From Puniceicoccaceae bacterium K14 (GTDB taxonomy: Bacteria > Verrucomicrobiota > Verrucomicrobiia > Opitutales > Opitutaceae): a DNA stretch of 64,000 bases. The position numbers and the translations under genes are program-made. Below the pieces are notes generated by a model. The model was not told the origin of the DNA. It made no database searches and saw only the letters and a program-made list of their open reading frames with translations. Numbering within the stretch: the stretch's first letter is position 1; every line of letters starts with the position of its first letter. Shown here piece by piece: positions 54,018 through 62,431 of this stretch. The stretch lies in NCBI GenBank assembly GCA_022538095.1, contig JAKYXN010000010.1, positions 1-64,000 of the forward strand, written 5' to 3'.

Positions 54018-55811
54018 ATGAAAGATTTCTTTAAAATGTTTTTTGCCTCTACTCTGGCACTCGCATTCGTTTGCGGTGCGTTGTGCGCAGGGGTGGTTCT
54101 TTTACTCATCGGATTATCTAGCATGGCTGAATCTGAGCCAAAATTGCAGAAAAACAGCGTGTTGGTATTCGATATGAGTTCGAATATTCAGGACGCTCCA
54201 GTGAGCACGACTCAAGAAGAGATCATCGCAGAAATCACCGGTGGCAACCGCCCTCCAAAATTGGCATTGCGTCAGGTTTTGACTGCGATCGATACGGCGG
54301 CTTCTGATAAAAATATAAAAGGAATTTTTATAAAGGGGTCATTTCGCCCCGATGGATATGGCAGTGGATTCGCGGCGCTTAAGGAGGTGCGCGAAGCATT
54401 GGTGAGATTTAAAGAAGAGAGCGCTAAGCCAGTGATTGCTCATGTCGTGTATCCAACAGCGAGAGATTTGTATGTGGCATCTGCAGCGGACACCGTTTAT
54501 ATGAACCCAGAAGGCTTGCTTCTCAATTCGGGTATGGCGTCGCAGCCGATGTTCTTGGCTGGGTTTTTCAAGAAGTATGGTATCGGCGTGCAAATTACAA
54601 AAGCCGGCGAATTTAAATCTGCAGCAGAATCGCTGGTGCGAGAGACTATGAGTGGGCCAGCTCGTATTCAAACCGAGGCACTTTTAGAGGACCTTTGGGC
54701 GAATTATGTCGACGCGGTTTCAAGCAAAGCAGATATGAGTTTTGATGAATTTCAAGCCTTGGTAGATGCAAAAGGGTTGCTGACAGCAGATGACGCATTG
54801 GAAGCTGGCATCGTCGATGAACTTGCTTTTGCCGATCAATTGTTAGAGGAGCTTCAAGAAATTACGGGTGATTCCAAACGCAAGGTAGACCTCGCGAGTA
54901 TCGGCTTAGGACATTACATACAATTGAAAACAGGAGAGGCTGCTGGCGGCAGCCACATCGCTGTCGTTTATGCTGAAGGCGAAATCGTCACCGGAAATGG
55001 AAATGATGGCCAAATCGGGGGAGATAAACTTGCTCGCGAGATTCGCCAGCTTCGCTATGATAAGTCGGTCAAAGCGATCGTACTTCGAGTGAATAGCCCA
55101 GGTGGTAGCGCTTTGGCGAGCGAAGTTATCCAACGCGAAGTCAAGCTTGCTCAAGAGCAAATGCCTGTAGTTGTTTCTATGGGATCTGTGGCAGCATCTG
55201 GCGGGTATTGGATTTCTGCTTATTCGGATCGGATATTTGCCCAGCCTAATACAATAACAGGTTCAATTGGAGTAATCGGGCTGTTTATGAATTTTAAGGA
55301 AATAGCGAACAATCACGGTGTCACCTTTGACCTTGTAAAGACGGCAAAGTTTGCTGACGTCATGTCGCCGGTTCGTCCGAAAACAGAGGAAGAAATGGCT
55401 CTCATTCAAAAGGGCGTTGATGAGGTGTATGACGATTTCTTGGATCGAGTTTCGGAAGGCCGCGATCTAGATCGCGACCATGTAGCTGAAATTGCAGAAG
55501 GGCGTGTTTGGTCTGGCGAAGACGCCTTGGAGATTGGGATCGTCGACGAGCTCGGTGGTCTAGGTGATGCGATCGCTCATGCGGCTGAGTTGGCTGAACT
55601 GGGTAACAATCCAACGATTCGTGATTATCCAGCGCCTGTTGATTTTTTCGAAGAACTTCTTAAAGGCTTAGCCAATGGCGAGCAAGTGATGGCTCGGAAT
55701 GAAGCATTGCAGGCGGTGAAATCGACATTGGATGAGTTGCGGGCTCTTTCGCAGTTTGACGATCCAAAGGGCGTCTACGCTATTATGCCGTATAAGATCG
55801 AAATTAAGTAG
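54018..55811 (+). CDS. sppA: signal peptide peptidase SppA, 67K type
   Basis: 597 residues from ATG 54018 (a TTG two codons upstream is possible). An N-terminal membrane anchor (about 10-36) and two tandem peptidase S49 domains, as in E. coli SppA. The catalytic Lys of the N-terminal domain is in ITKAGEFKSAAESL, and the Ser of the C-terminal domain in MGSVAASGGYWISAYSDRI. It clears cleaved signal peptides from the membrane. The sufT gene follows after 15 bases. Confidence 0.95.
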   Translation: MKDFFKMFFASTLALAFVCGALCAGVVLLLIGLSSMAESEPKLQKNSVLVFDMSSNIQDAPVSTTQEEIIAEITGGNRPPKLALRQVLTAIDTAASDKNIKGIFIKGSFRPDGYGSGFAALKEVREALVRFKEESAKPVIAHVVYPTARDLYVASAADTVYMNPEGLLLNSGMASQPMFLAGFFKKYGIGVQITKAGEFKSAAESLVRETMSGPARIQTEALLEDLWANYVDAVSSKADMSFDEFQALVDAKGLLTADDALEAGIVDELAFADQLLEELQEITGDSKRKVDLASIGLGHYIQLKTGEAAGGSHIAVVYAEGEIVTGNGNDGQIGGDKLAREIRQLRYDKSVKAIVLRVNSPGGSALASEVIQREVKLAQEQMPVVVSMGSVAASGGYWISAYSDRIFAQPNTITGSIGVIGLFMNFKEIANNHGVTFDLVKTAKFADVMSPVRPKTEEEMALIQKGVDEVYDDFLDRVSEGRDLDRDHVAEIAEGRVWSGEDALEIGIVDELGGLGDAIAHAAELAELGNNPTIRDYPAPVDFFEELLKGLANGEQVMARNEALQAVKSTLDELRALSQFDDPKGVYAIMPYKIEIK

Positions 55812-55826
55812 ATAAATTTAAAACCT

Positions 55827-56360
55827 ATGGAAACGAAGTTAGTTAGAAATTGTAGTGCGACGGCCATTCCCTCTGGCGAAGTGGTGACTTTGGACGCGGG
55901 TGCCTCTGTATTCATCACGCAAACTCTAGGTGGTAATGTCACAGTACGTACGAACCATGGACTCTTTCGTATTGCGAGTGGAGATGTCGATGCGTTGGAG
56001 GAGGTCGATTTAGGTGATGCAGCATCTAGCGATCCCGCAGGCGAAGAATTTTCTGAAGGAGCTATTTGGAATGCCATGAAACAAGTCTTTGATCCGGAAA
56101 TCCCGATCAATATTGTAGATCTTGGCTTAATCTACGACATGCAAACGCAAGATGTCGGCGATGGCATGTATTCAGTTGCGGTTAAAATGACTTTAACCGC
56201 CCAAGGTTGCGGGATGGGTCCTGTAATTGCTCAAGATGCAAAAGATCGAATTGAGCAACTGGATTTCGTTGAAATTGCGGTAGTGGATATCGTTTGGGAC
56301 CCGGTTTGGAATCCTCAAATGATTTCCGAGGAAGGCAGAGGAATCCTTGGTATCGAGTAA
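55827..56360 (+). CDS. sufT: Fe-S cluster assembly protein SufT
   Basis: 177 residues. A short N-terminal beta domain (about 1-65, TLDAGASVFITQTLGGNVTV) is joined to a DUF59/MIP18 domain (about 75-177) with VFDPEIPINIVDLGLIYDM and TAQGCGMGPVIAQDAKDRI, where the Cys can bind or deliver iron-sulfur clusters. The two-part arrangement matches SufT proteins. The suf operon itself is not here; the gene is tied to sppA by position only. Confidence 0.93.
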   Translation: METKLVRNCSATAIPSGEVVTLDAGASVFITQTLGGNVTVRTNHGLFRIASGDVDALEEVDLGDAASSDPAGEEFSEGAIWNAMKQVFDPEIPINIVDLGLIYDMQTQDVGDGMYSVAVKMTLTAQGCGMGPVIAQDAKDRIEQLDFVEIAVVDIVWDPVWNPQMISEEGRGILGIE

Positions 56361-56369
56361 TTCTTTTTC

Positions 56370-57440
56370 TTACTTTTCGCAGCTTGGGCGAGCTACGAGT
56401 CCTTCGTAGGGCTCGTCAGCAAAGAATTCGCGTTCGGTATCCAACATGTGTCTATCACAGATATCGAAGAGCGTTTGCTTGTCTTGCGATCGACGCATCT
56501 CATAAAGAAACTTCCCATCGGGATCGACTCCCTGGCCAACGAAGTTGAGATACTTTTTCATTTTGTTGACCTGCTGTTTTTCTGACAAATGCGGTCGACT
56601 CACCATTTCGTAAAGTCGCTTTACGTATTCGTTCACCTCTTGCAGGCGAATTTTAGAAATTTCTTTTCCGCTTTCGAGTTCTCGGATTTGTTTAAATATC
56701 CATGGATTGCGTATGGCATGCCGTCCGATCATGACGCCAGCAGCTCCGGTGTAGTTCAATATTTCTCGTGACCTGCGGGCAGACTTTACGTCACCATTTG
56801 CGAGAACGGGGCATTTGACTGATTCGACTGCGTGTTTGATGCAGTCATAATGCACCTCGCTACGATACATTTCCTTGACCGTTCTACCGTGTAGGCTGAG
56901 GAGGTCGATGTCATGTTTGTTTATAAGCTGTAGGATCGTATCAAAGTTTTCAGTATCTTGAAAACCGATACGCATTTTGACAGTGAAGAGTCCGGGGATG
57001 ATCGCTCGCAATTCCCCCAAAATCTCGTCGATTTTCGCAGGGTCGCGTAGCAGTCCGCCACCACAGGCTTTTTTGTAAACTGTGGGAGCGGGGCAGCCCA
57101 TGTTCAAATCAACACCGGCAACGGGGTGCTCGAGGAGGTCCTTTGTTGTGCGCTTGAGGTGATAGACATCTTCGCCAATCATTTGGGCGAATACGGGGCG
57201 ACCAGTTTTGTTTTCCGTAATGGAAGAGAGAATGAATTTCTCTAGTTTTGATTGAACATGAACTCGAAAATACTCGGTAACGAAATAGTCAGGAGCACTG
57301 CATTCGGCGATGACCGCCATAAACGGAAGATCCGTTACATCCTGCATCGGAGCCAAAGCCGTGATTGGCTGACCTGGTATGATTGTCGCCGGTAGGCTTC
57401 GCTCGGAGCGAGGGTTCGAGCTGTCGTTGATTTTAAGCAT
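56370..57440 (-). CDS. tRNA-dihydrouridine synthase
   Basis: 356 residues. FMN enzyme that reduces uridine in the tRNA D-loop. Seen: APMQDVTDLPF, the catalytic Cys block NMGCPAPTVYKKACGGGLL, KMRIGF, SLHGRTVKEMYRSEV, and NGDVKSARR with the VMIGRHAIRNPWIF phosphate-binding part. It belongs to the Dus family, nearest to DusB by motif but not clearly assigned. It converges on sufT with a nine-base gap. Confidence 0.94.
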   Translation of the reverse strand: MLKINDSSNPRSERSLPATIIPGQPITALAPMQDVTDLPFMAVIAECSAPDYFVTEYFRVHVQSKLEKFILSSITENKTGRPVFAQMIGEDVYHLKRTTKDLLEHPVAGVDLNMGCPAPTVYKKACGGGLLRDPAKIDEILGELRAIIPGLFTVKMRIGFQDTENFDTILQLINKHDIDLLSLHGRTVKEMYRSEVHYDCIKHAVESVKCPVLANGDVKSARRSREILNYTGAAGVMIGRHAIRNPWIFKQIRELESGKEISKIRLQEVNEYVKRLYEMVSRPHLSEKQQVNKMKKYLNFVGQGVDPDGKFLYEMRRSQDKQTLFDICDRHMLDTEREFFADEPYEGLVARPSCEK

Positions 57441-57592
57441 CGCTTTTGAAGAGCGGTGAACCCTTTCACGATTTTGTCGAAACTCAATCTAAAAAAGGGA
57501 AGCTCATGAGTCGCCAGAAACCCCTAAATTAGGCTGATCCAATGGCAAAATCGGTATAGCGGATAGCAAGCGATTTCTTACTGCTTAGGTGG
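57441..57592. other. short intergenic region between lspA and dus
   Basis: 152 bases with no gene, hairpin or tRNA visible. It should carry the dus promoter, or allow read-through from lspA. Confidence 0.35.
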
Positions 57593-58096
57593 TTATCCGG
57601 TTTTTGATGACTTTTTGCTTTCGGTGCGGAAGCTGACGATCGCGTAGAGTAGGACGCCGACGCAAATGCCGGAGTCGGCTACGTTGAAGCTCGGGTAATG
57701 GTAGTTGAAGAATTTGAAATCGAGAAAATCGATTACATGCCCTAGGCGAAAACGGTCAGTTATGTTTCCTAGGATGCCGCCGGTGGCGAGGCCGAAAGCG
57801 AATTGGTTTATTGGGCGATAGAGTTCGAGGTATTTATGAAATACGAAAACGGATACGAGGGCTGTAATTCCCAGGAGCCCTAGGATATGGCCTTGGCCGC
57901 TAAACATGCTCCAGGCAGCCCCGGTGTTGCCCACGTGGACAATTCGAAAGAAGTCGGGGATGACGACAATAACCTCTTCGTTAAAGAAACTGCCGAAGGG
58001 GATGGTCTTTTCTACCCAAAGTTTTGTGAGTTGGTCCAAAAAAAACACTGCTAGCATGAGGACTAGCAGCGTTTTGCGATCGGAAATAAATTTCAT
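57593..58096 (-). CDS. lspA: lipoprotein signal peptidase (signal peptidase II)
   Basis: 167 residues with four membrane helices. Catalytic Asp residues lie in ITDRFRLGHVIDFLDF and FNVADSGICVGVLL, and the VGNTGAAWSMF loop is typical. It cleaves prolipoprotein signal peptides in the inner membrane; substrates in this window include the PDZ lipoprotein. Last gene of the ileS-traR-lspA operon (34-base gap). Confidence 0.96.
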   Translation of the reverse strand: MKFISDRKTLLVLMLAVFFLDQLTKLWVEKTIPFGSFFNEEVIVVIPDFFRIVHVGNTGAAWSMFSGQGHILGLLGITALVSVFVFHKYLELYRPINQFAFGLATGGILGNITDRFRLGHVIDFLDFKFFNYHYPSFNVADSGICVGVLLYAIVSFRTESKKSSKTG

Positions 58097-58130
58097 CTAG
58101 AAGAAGGAATACGAATCGTTCAGGAGTAGT

Positions 58131-58883
58131 CTACTCGCTGTCGTCTTCGTAAGCGATGCTGTCTTCGCTGGTGGCTTCTGTGAAGATGCCTCCACGCTGA
58201 GTGCTGCGTGTCTTGTTCTTCTCAAGTTGAGTTTGCGATGCAATCGAGTGACGGGTGAATGGAACTGCCATAAGGCGTTCGTCACGAATGCGTTTTCCTG
58301 TCATTTCGCAAATGCCATAGGTGCCATCGTAGATGCGATCGAGTGCGGCTTCGATTTCGTGCAAAGCGTCTTGTTCGCTGGATACCATGCTAAGTGCGAA
58401 GTCGCGATCGAACGTTTCTGTACCGGCGTCGGCCATGTGTTGGCTGTAGCTGGAGAGGTCGCCGGAATCGTCTTTGCTGGATCGCTTCAAGGTGTCTTCA
58501 GTGTGTTTACTGAGGCCATCTTGAACATGTTCGAAAAGTTCGACGAGAAGTGCGTGGAATTTTTGGTACTGGGGATCAACCTTGCGCTCTCTGTGGTTGA
58601 TTTTTGCCTTCTTTGGGGTACCACCATTAGTTGAGCCTCCGCCTAAAATATCGGCCAAGGAAGCTGCCCCAAGAACGCGTTTTTCTTCCTGTTCTTGCGC
58701 TTCTGCAATTGCCTTTTGCGCTTTTTCCTTGGCTGCCTTTTTTGCTGCGACTGATTTACTGTCTTTATTGCGCGTCTTGGCTACCGACAAAGCGTCATCA
58801 AGGGAAAAGCTTGTGGCTTTGGAGGCTTTTTTTGCTGTTTTTTTGCTTACTGATGTTGTTGGGGATTTTTTCTTTTCAGGCAT
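58131..58883 (-). CDS. TraR/DksA-like protein with degenerate zinc finger and basic N-terminal extension
   Basis: 250 residues from ATG 58883, one base after the ileS stop codon; a TTG at 58892 is less likely. Residues 1-70 are Lys/Ala/Ser-rich (KKTAKKASKATSFS, AAKKAAKEKAQKAIAEA). A helical hairpin follows, then the DksA-type finger region IYDGTYGICEMTGKRIRDER and PFTRHSIASQ. Of the four zinc Cys only Cys192 remains; Thr195, Ser213 and Ser216 stand at the other places. It may work as a metal-free DksA-type RNA polymerase secondary-channel factor. Its place between ileS and lspA recalls Chlamydia, where a dksA-like gene stands next to lspA. Confidence 0.88.
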   Translation of the reverse strand: MPEKKKSPTTSVSKKTAKKASKATSFSLDDALSVAKTRNKDSKSVAAKKAAKEKAQKAIAEAQEQEEKRVLGAASLADILGGGSTNGGTPKKAKINHRERKVDPQYQKFHALLVELFEHVQDGLSKHTEDTLKRSSKDDSGDLSSYSQHMADAGTETFDRDFALSMVSSEQDALHEIEAALDRIYDGTYGICEMTGKRIRDERLMAVPFTRHSIASQTQLEKNKTRSTQRGGIFTEATSEDSIAYEDDSE

Positions 58884-58884
58884 T

Positions 58885-61668
58885 TCAGACAAGTTGGTTT
58901 ATTGCATGTTCGCAGCGGCCGCATAGGGTTTCGTTATCCGTGCCATTTTCAAGCTCAGATTCCCACCTCCAGCATCTCGGACAACGTCCGCCGTCTGCTT
59001 TGGTTACTGTAGTTGTGAGGTCTCCTTCGTCAGATTTCGCCAATAAGACTTTAGAGACTATAAAGAGTTCCTCGAGGAAATGATTATGTTGGGACAGTAT
59101 GTCGAAAGTTTCGTCATTCCCGGAAATTGTTACATACGCATCGAGTGAGCGTCCGATTTCACCCGCTTTGCGCAGATCTTCGAGTTTTTCGTTCACACTA
59201 TCGCGTGCGCTTAGCAGAACGTCCATTTCTTGATCGAGTGTATTGTCTAGCCAGCTGTCAGTGCCTTTTGGCCAAGACTGTAAAACGAGTGGGTCGTTGG
59301 TGACGTCTTTGTTTTCCTTGAAGAAGGACCAAGCTTCATCGGCTGTGAAGGGGAGGATTGGTCCGAGTACTCGAACGAGGCTGTTGAAAATCTTGTAGAT
59401 CGCTGTTTGAGAAGAGCGACGCCGCGGGTCGTTCGGAGCCAAGGTGTACATACGGTCCTTGAGAACGTCGTGGTAAAGCGCGGAGAGCGTTACTGAGCAA
59501 AATTGGCCACACTGTTGGAATACCTTGTGAAATTCGTAGTTATCGTAGGCAGCTTCGCAGGTGGCTACGAGTTCTGCAGCTTTGTGGAGCGCCCAACGGT
59601 CGAACACATTTAGCTTACTATCCGGGACTGCTTGAGTCTCATAATCGAAGTCGTAGAAACTTGAGAGTTGGTAGCGGAATGTATTGCGGAAAAGACGGTA
59701 GGCGTCGCCGACGGTTGCCAAAACTTTGTTGCCGATACCGATGTCATTTCGGAAATCTGTGGAGGCGATCCAGAGTCGGACAATATCAGCCCCAAACTTG
59801 TCCATGTAGTGCGTAAGCGTCATTGCTCCGTCGCTTTTGGAAAGCTTTGACCCGTCTTCGTTGACGAGGAAGCCGTGGGTAAGGATGTTTTTGTAAGGAG
59901 CTTGTCCTTGGCGTATAACACCGGTCCAAAGGGAGGATTGGAACCAACCACGATGCTGATCGCTTCCTTCTAGGTAGAGATCGCAAGGCCAAGTGAGGTC
60001 GCTCTCGTTTTTGAGTACAGCCATGTGACTGGAACCCGAGTCAATCCATACGTCGAGCGTGTCGGTTCCTTGCTTAAGCGTTTTGCCTTTCCAATCTTCG
60101 GGCAATTCGATGCCTTCGAGAAGTTCTTCGACGCTAGCAGTAAACCAGAAATTGGTGCCTTTTTCAGCAATCTTGTTTGCTACACTGCTGATGACATTTG
60201 CATCCAAATAGCCGAGACCATCCTCGTCGTAAAATGCTGGAATTGGAACACCCCAAGAGCGTTGACGGCTGATGCACCAATCGGGGCGACTTTCAACAGC
60301 ACCGCGGATTCGCTTTTGTCCCCAATCGGGTATCCATTTTACTTGGTCAATGGCGTCGAGTGCCTTTTGACGTTTTTCATCTTTGTCCAGTGCTACGAAC
60401 CATTGGTCGACGGCACGGAAAATGACTGGAGTCTTAGAACGCCAGCAGTGCGGATAGCTATGCTTAAGTTTCTTCTTTTTGAGGAGAGCTTCTGCGTCGA
60501 CGAGAGCTTTTAAGACTTTTCCGTTAGCTGGGACCCAACCATCTTGTTCAAGCACTGATACGCCTACAAAGTCGGCTGGGATTTGCCCATCGTCGTCGTA
60601 AGCCCCCTTGTCATTGACCGGGCAGTATATGTCGAGGCCATAGTTTAGGCCGGTGAGATAGTCTTCTTGTCCGTGGCCTGGAGCTGTATGCACGCAGCCA
60701 GTACCGGATTCTACGGTAACGTATTCAGCGAGCACAATTGGGCTGGCACGGTCGAGAAATGGGTGGCGTGATTCTACGTGTTCTAATTCGGAGCCTTTGA
60801 TCGTCTTAACGATTTTCCAGTCTTTTAGATCGACCTCTTTTGCGAAGGTTTCCGCTAGGTCTTTTGCAACGATGAATACTCTTTCCCCGCTTTCTATAAA
60901 TGCGTATTCAATGCGCGGATGCACTGCGACTGCCATGTTTGCTGGGAGCGTCCAGGGAGTCGTTGTCCATATGACAACAGAAAGGTTTTTTTCGATGCCG
61001 AACTTGGCTTTTTCAGGAATGTTAAAACCAACCCAGATGGATATGCTGGTGTGATCTGCGTATTCGATTTCTGCTTCAGCGAGGGCTGTTTCGCAAGGGA
61101 TTGACCAGTAAACCGGCTTTTTGCTGCGATAGACGAGTCCCTGTTCGACGAAAGAGCCGAGCGTGCGTAGGATTTCTGCTTCGTAGCCAGGGCGCTTTGT
61201 TTTGTATTCGCGATCCCAATCGGCGAGAACTCCGAGACGTTTGAATTGGTTGCGTTGCACATCGATCCAATGCTCGGAAAAGGCATCACAGCGTTCACGG
61301 AGTTCGGCGGTGCTGAGTTCTGTGCCTTCGGCTTGCAGATCTTTGGTGACTTTGTGCTCGATGGGCAGACCGTGGCAATCCCAACCAGGAAGGTAGGGGG
61401 TGCGAAACCCTTGGGAGGCTTTGTAGCGGATTACGATCTCTTTAAGAGTCTTGTTAAGAGCGTGCCCGAGGTGCAAGTCGCCGTTAGTAAAAGGGGGACC
61501 ATCGTGCAGAATAAAGGGAATACCGCTCTTGTTCTTTTCTTGGATCTTCTGGTAGAGATCGATTTTTTTCCAGTGCTCGACTCTCGCTGGTTCTCTCTTT
61601 GCGAGATCTGCTCGCATTGGAAAGGCCGTTTTTGGAAGGTTGAGGGTGTCTTTATAATTTTCCGCCAT
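58885..61668 (-). CDS. ileS: isoleucyl-tRNA synthetase
   Basis: 927 residues, the usual bacterial length. HIGH-type motif PPFTNGDLHLGHALNKTLK, editing domain with WTTTPWTLPANMAVAVHP, KMSKS-type motif GSKLSKSDGAMT (Leu instead of Met), anticodon-binding domain, and the C-terminal zinc site CPRCWRW ... CGRCEH. The bacterial (non-eukaryote-like) type, so probably mupirocin-sensitive. First gene of the ileS-traR-lspA operon. No T-box leader is seen in the 760 bases upstream. Confidence 0.97.
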   Translation of the reverse strand: MAENYKDTLNLPKTAFPMRADLAKREPARVEHWKKIDLYQKIQEKNKSGIPFILHDGPPFTNGDLHLGHALNKTLKEIVIRYKASQGFRTPYLPGWDCHGLPIEHKVTKDLQAEGTELSTAELRERCDAFSEHWIDVQRNQFKRLGVLADWDREYKTKRPGYEAEILRTLGSFVEQGLVYRSKKPVYWSIPCETALAEAEIEYADHTSISIWVGFNIPEKAKFGIEKNLSVVIWTTTPWTLPANMAVAVHPRIEYAFIESGERVFIVAKDLAETFAKEVDLKDWKIVKTIKGSELEHVESRHPFLDRASPIVLAEYVTVESGTGCVHTAPGHGQEDYLTGLNYGLDIYCPVNDKGAYDDDGQIPADFVGVSVLEQDGWVPANGKVLKALVDAEALLKKKKLKHSYPHCWRSKTPVIFRAVDQWFVALDKDEKRQKALDAIDQVKWIPDWGQKRIRGAVESRPDWCISRQRSWGVPIPAFYDEDGLGYLDANVISSVANKIAEKGTNFWFTASVEELLEGIELPEDWKGKTLKQGTDTLDVWIDSGSSHMAVLKNESDLTWPCDLYLEGSDQHRGWFQSSLWTGVIRQGQAPYKNILTHGFLVNEDGSKLSKSDGAMTLTHYMDKFGADIVRLWIASTDFRNDIGIGNKVLATVGDAYRLFRNTFRYQLSSFYDFDYETQAVPDSKLNVFDRWALHKAAELVATCEAAYDNYEFHKVFQQCGQFCSVTLSALYHDVLKDRMYTLAPNDPRRRSSQTAIYKIFNSLVRVLGPILPFTADEAWSFFKENKDVTNDPLVLQSWPKGTDSWLDNTLDQEMDVLLSARDSVNEKLEDLRKAGEIGRSLDAYVTISGNDETFDILSQHNHFLEELFIVSKVLLAKSDEGDLTTTVTKADGGRCPRCWRWESELENGTDNETLCGRCEHAINQLV

Positions 61669-62431
61669 GCCCGCTTATTAAAATGCGCGGATACTGTATA
61701 TTGGCCTAGGCGTGTCAAGGGTGGACAGGTAATTGTGACACGAAGGACGCGAAATGGGCCTCATTCTGTGTTTTTTGAGTCCAAAGAGGCCGTTTTGAGT
61801 CGATTTAGGGCTAGGCTACGGACGCAAACTGGATCCGATTGTACAGTTGATGGGTGTTTTCCGGCACGATTCGGTCGGTTACAATTGAAGGGTTGAACAG
61901 AAACTCGGTGTCGAGGCGAAGTCCGCCTTCTGAGCCCGGTTGAACGAAATCGTTGACGAAGTCCATTCCGCCACGGCGCTTTAAATATTGATAGTAGAGA
62001 TCCGTGTGTTCGGATTCGATTACGATGTCGACATGGAGCCTCAAAGTGCAGAGGAGGGTAAGGTCTCTAAACGAAGTGAACCATGTGGGTGGGTTAACTA
62101 ACTCGTCTTTGATTATCAAAATCATATCGATTAATGGTTTTAGCGAATGGCGCGCCATTCGTTTCATTAAATCGACTAATTCGAGATGTTATTGGGCCTT
62201 TGGTCGTACTTTTACAAAAAATGAAAGCCTTTTACGCCTCTATTTGTGGACAATTGAGACGAACTGGGGAATTTTGACCATTTTTCGGTTATAAGTAGCC
62301 CTTGGGCGAAGTGGAAGACACTGTGTATTTTCAGAGGCGTGAGGTTTTAGATTACTTCGCAATTGACTGGTTTAAGGGATTGCCTTGTGGAGAGAGTTTT
62401 GCCCTTCTTGCCAATTCTTTATTTTTAAGCT
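61669..62431. other. long divergent intergenic region between ileS and aspS
   Basis: 763 bases between two divergent synthetase genes, the longest gap in the window. It contains a possible degraded reading frame on the minus strand (61811-62167, listed separately) and should hold both promoters. No T-box, tRNA, or strong hairpin is seen. Confidence 0.45.
61811..62167 (-). CDS. hypothetical protein or gene remnant
   Basis: 118 residues, not recognised. The composition (for example LHVDIVIESEHTDLYYQYLK, EHTHQLYNRI-like end) looks protein-like, with helical and acidic segments, rather than a random frame. There is no clear ribosome-binding site at the ATG (62167). It may be a small real gene or the remainder of a decayed one. 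Confidence 0.35.
   Translation of the reverse strand: MKRMARHSLKPLIDMILIIKDELVNPPTWFTSFRDLTLLCTLRLHVDIVIESEHTDLYYQYLKRRGGMDFVNDFVQPGSEGGLRLDTEFLFNPSIVTDRIVPENTHQLYNRIQFASVA

Noticed and set aside
61246-61896. 216-codon plus-strand frame
   Set aside because: Mostly antisense to the 5' part of ileS, whose reading frame is certain; the peptide has no recognisable character.
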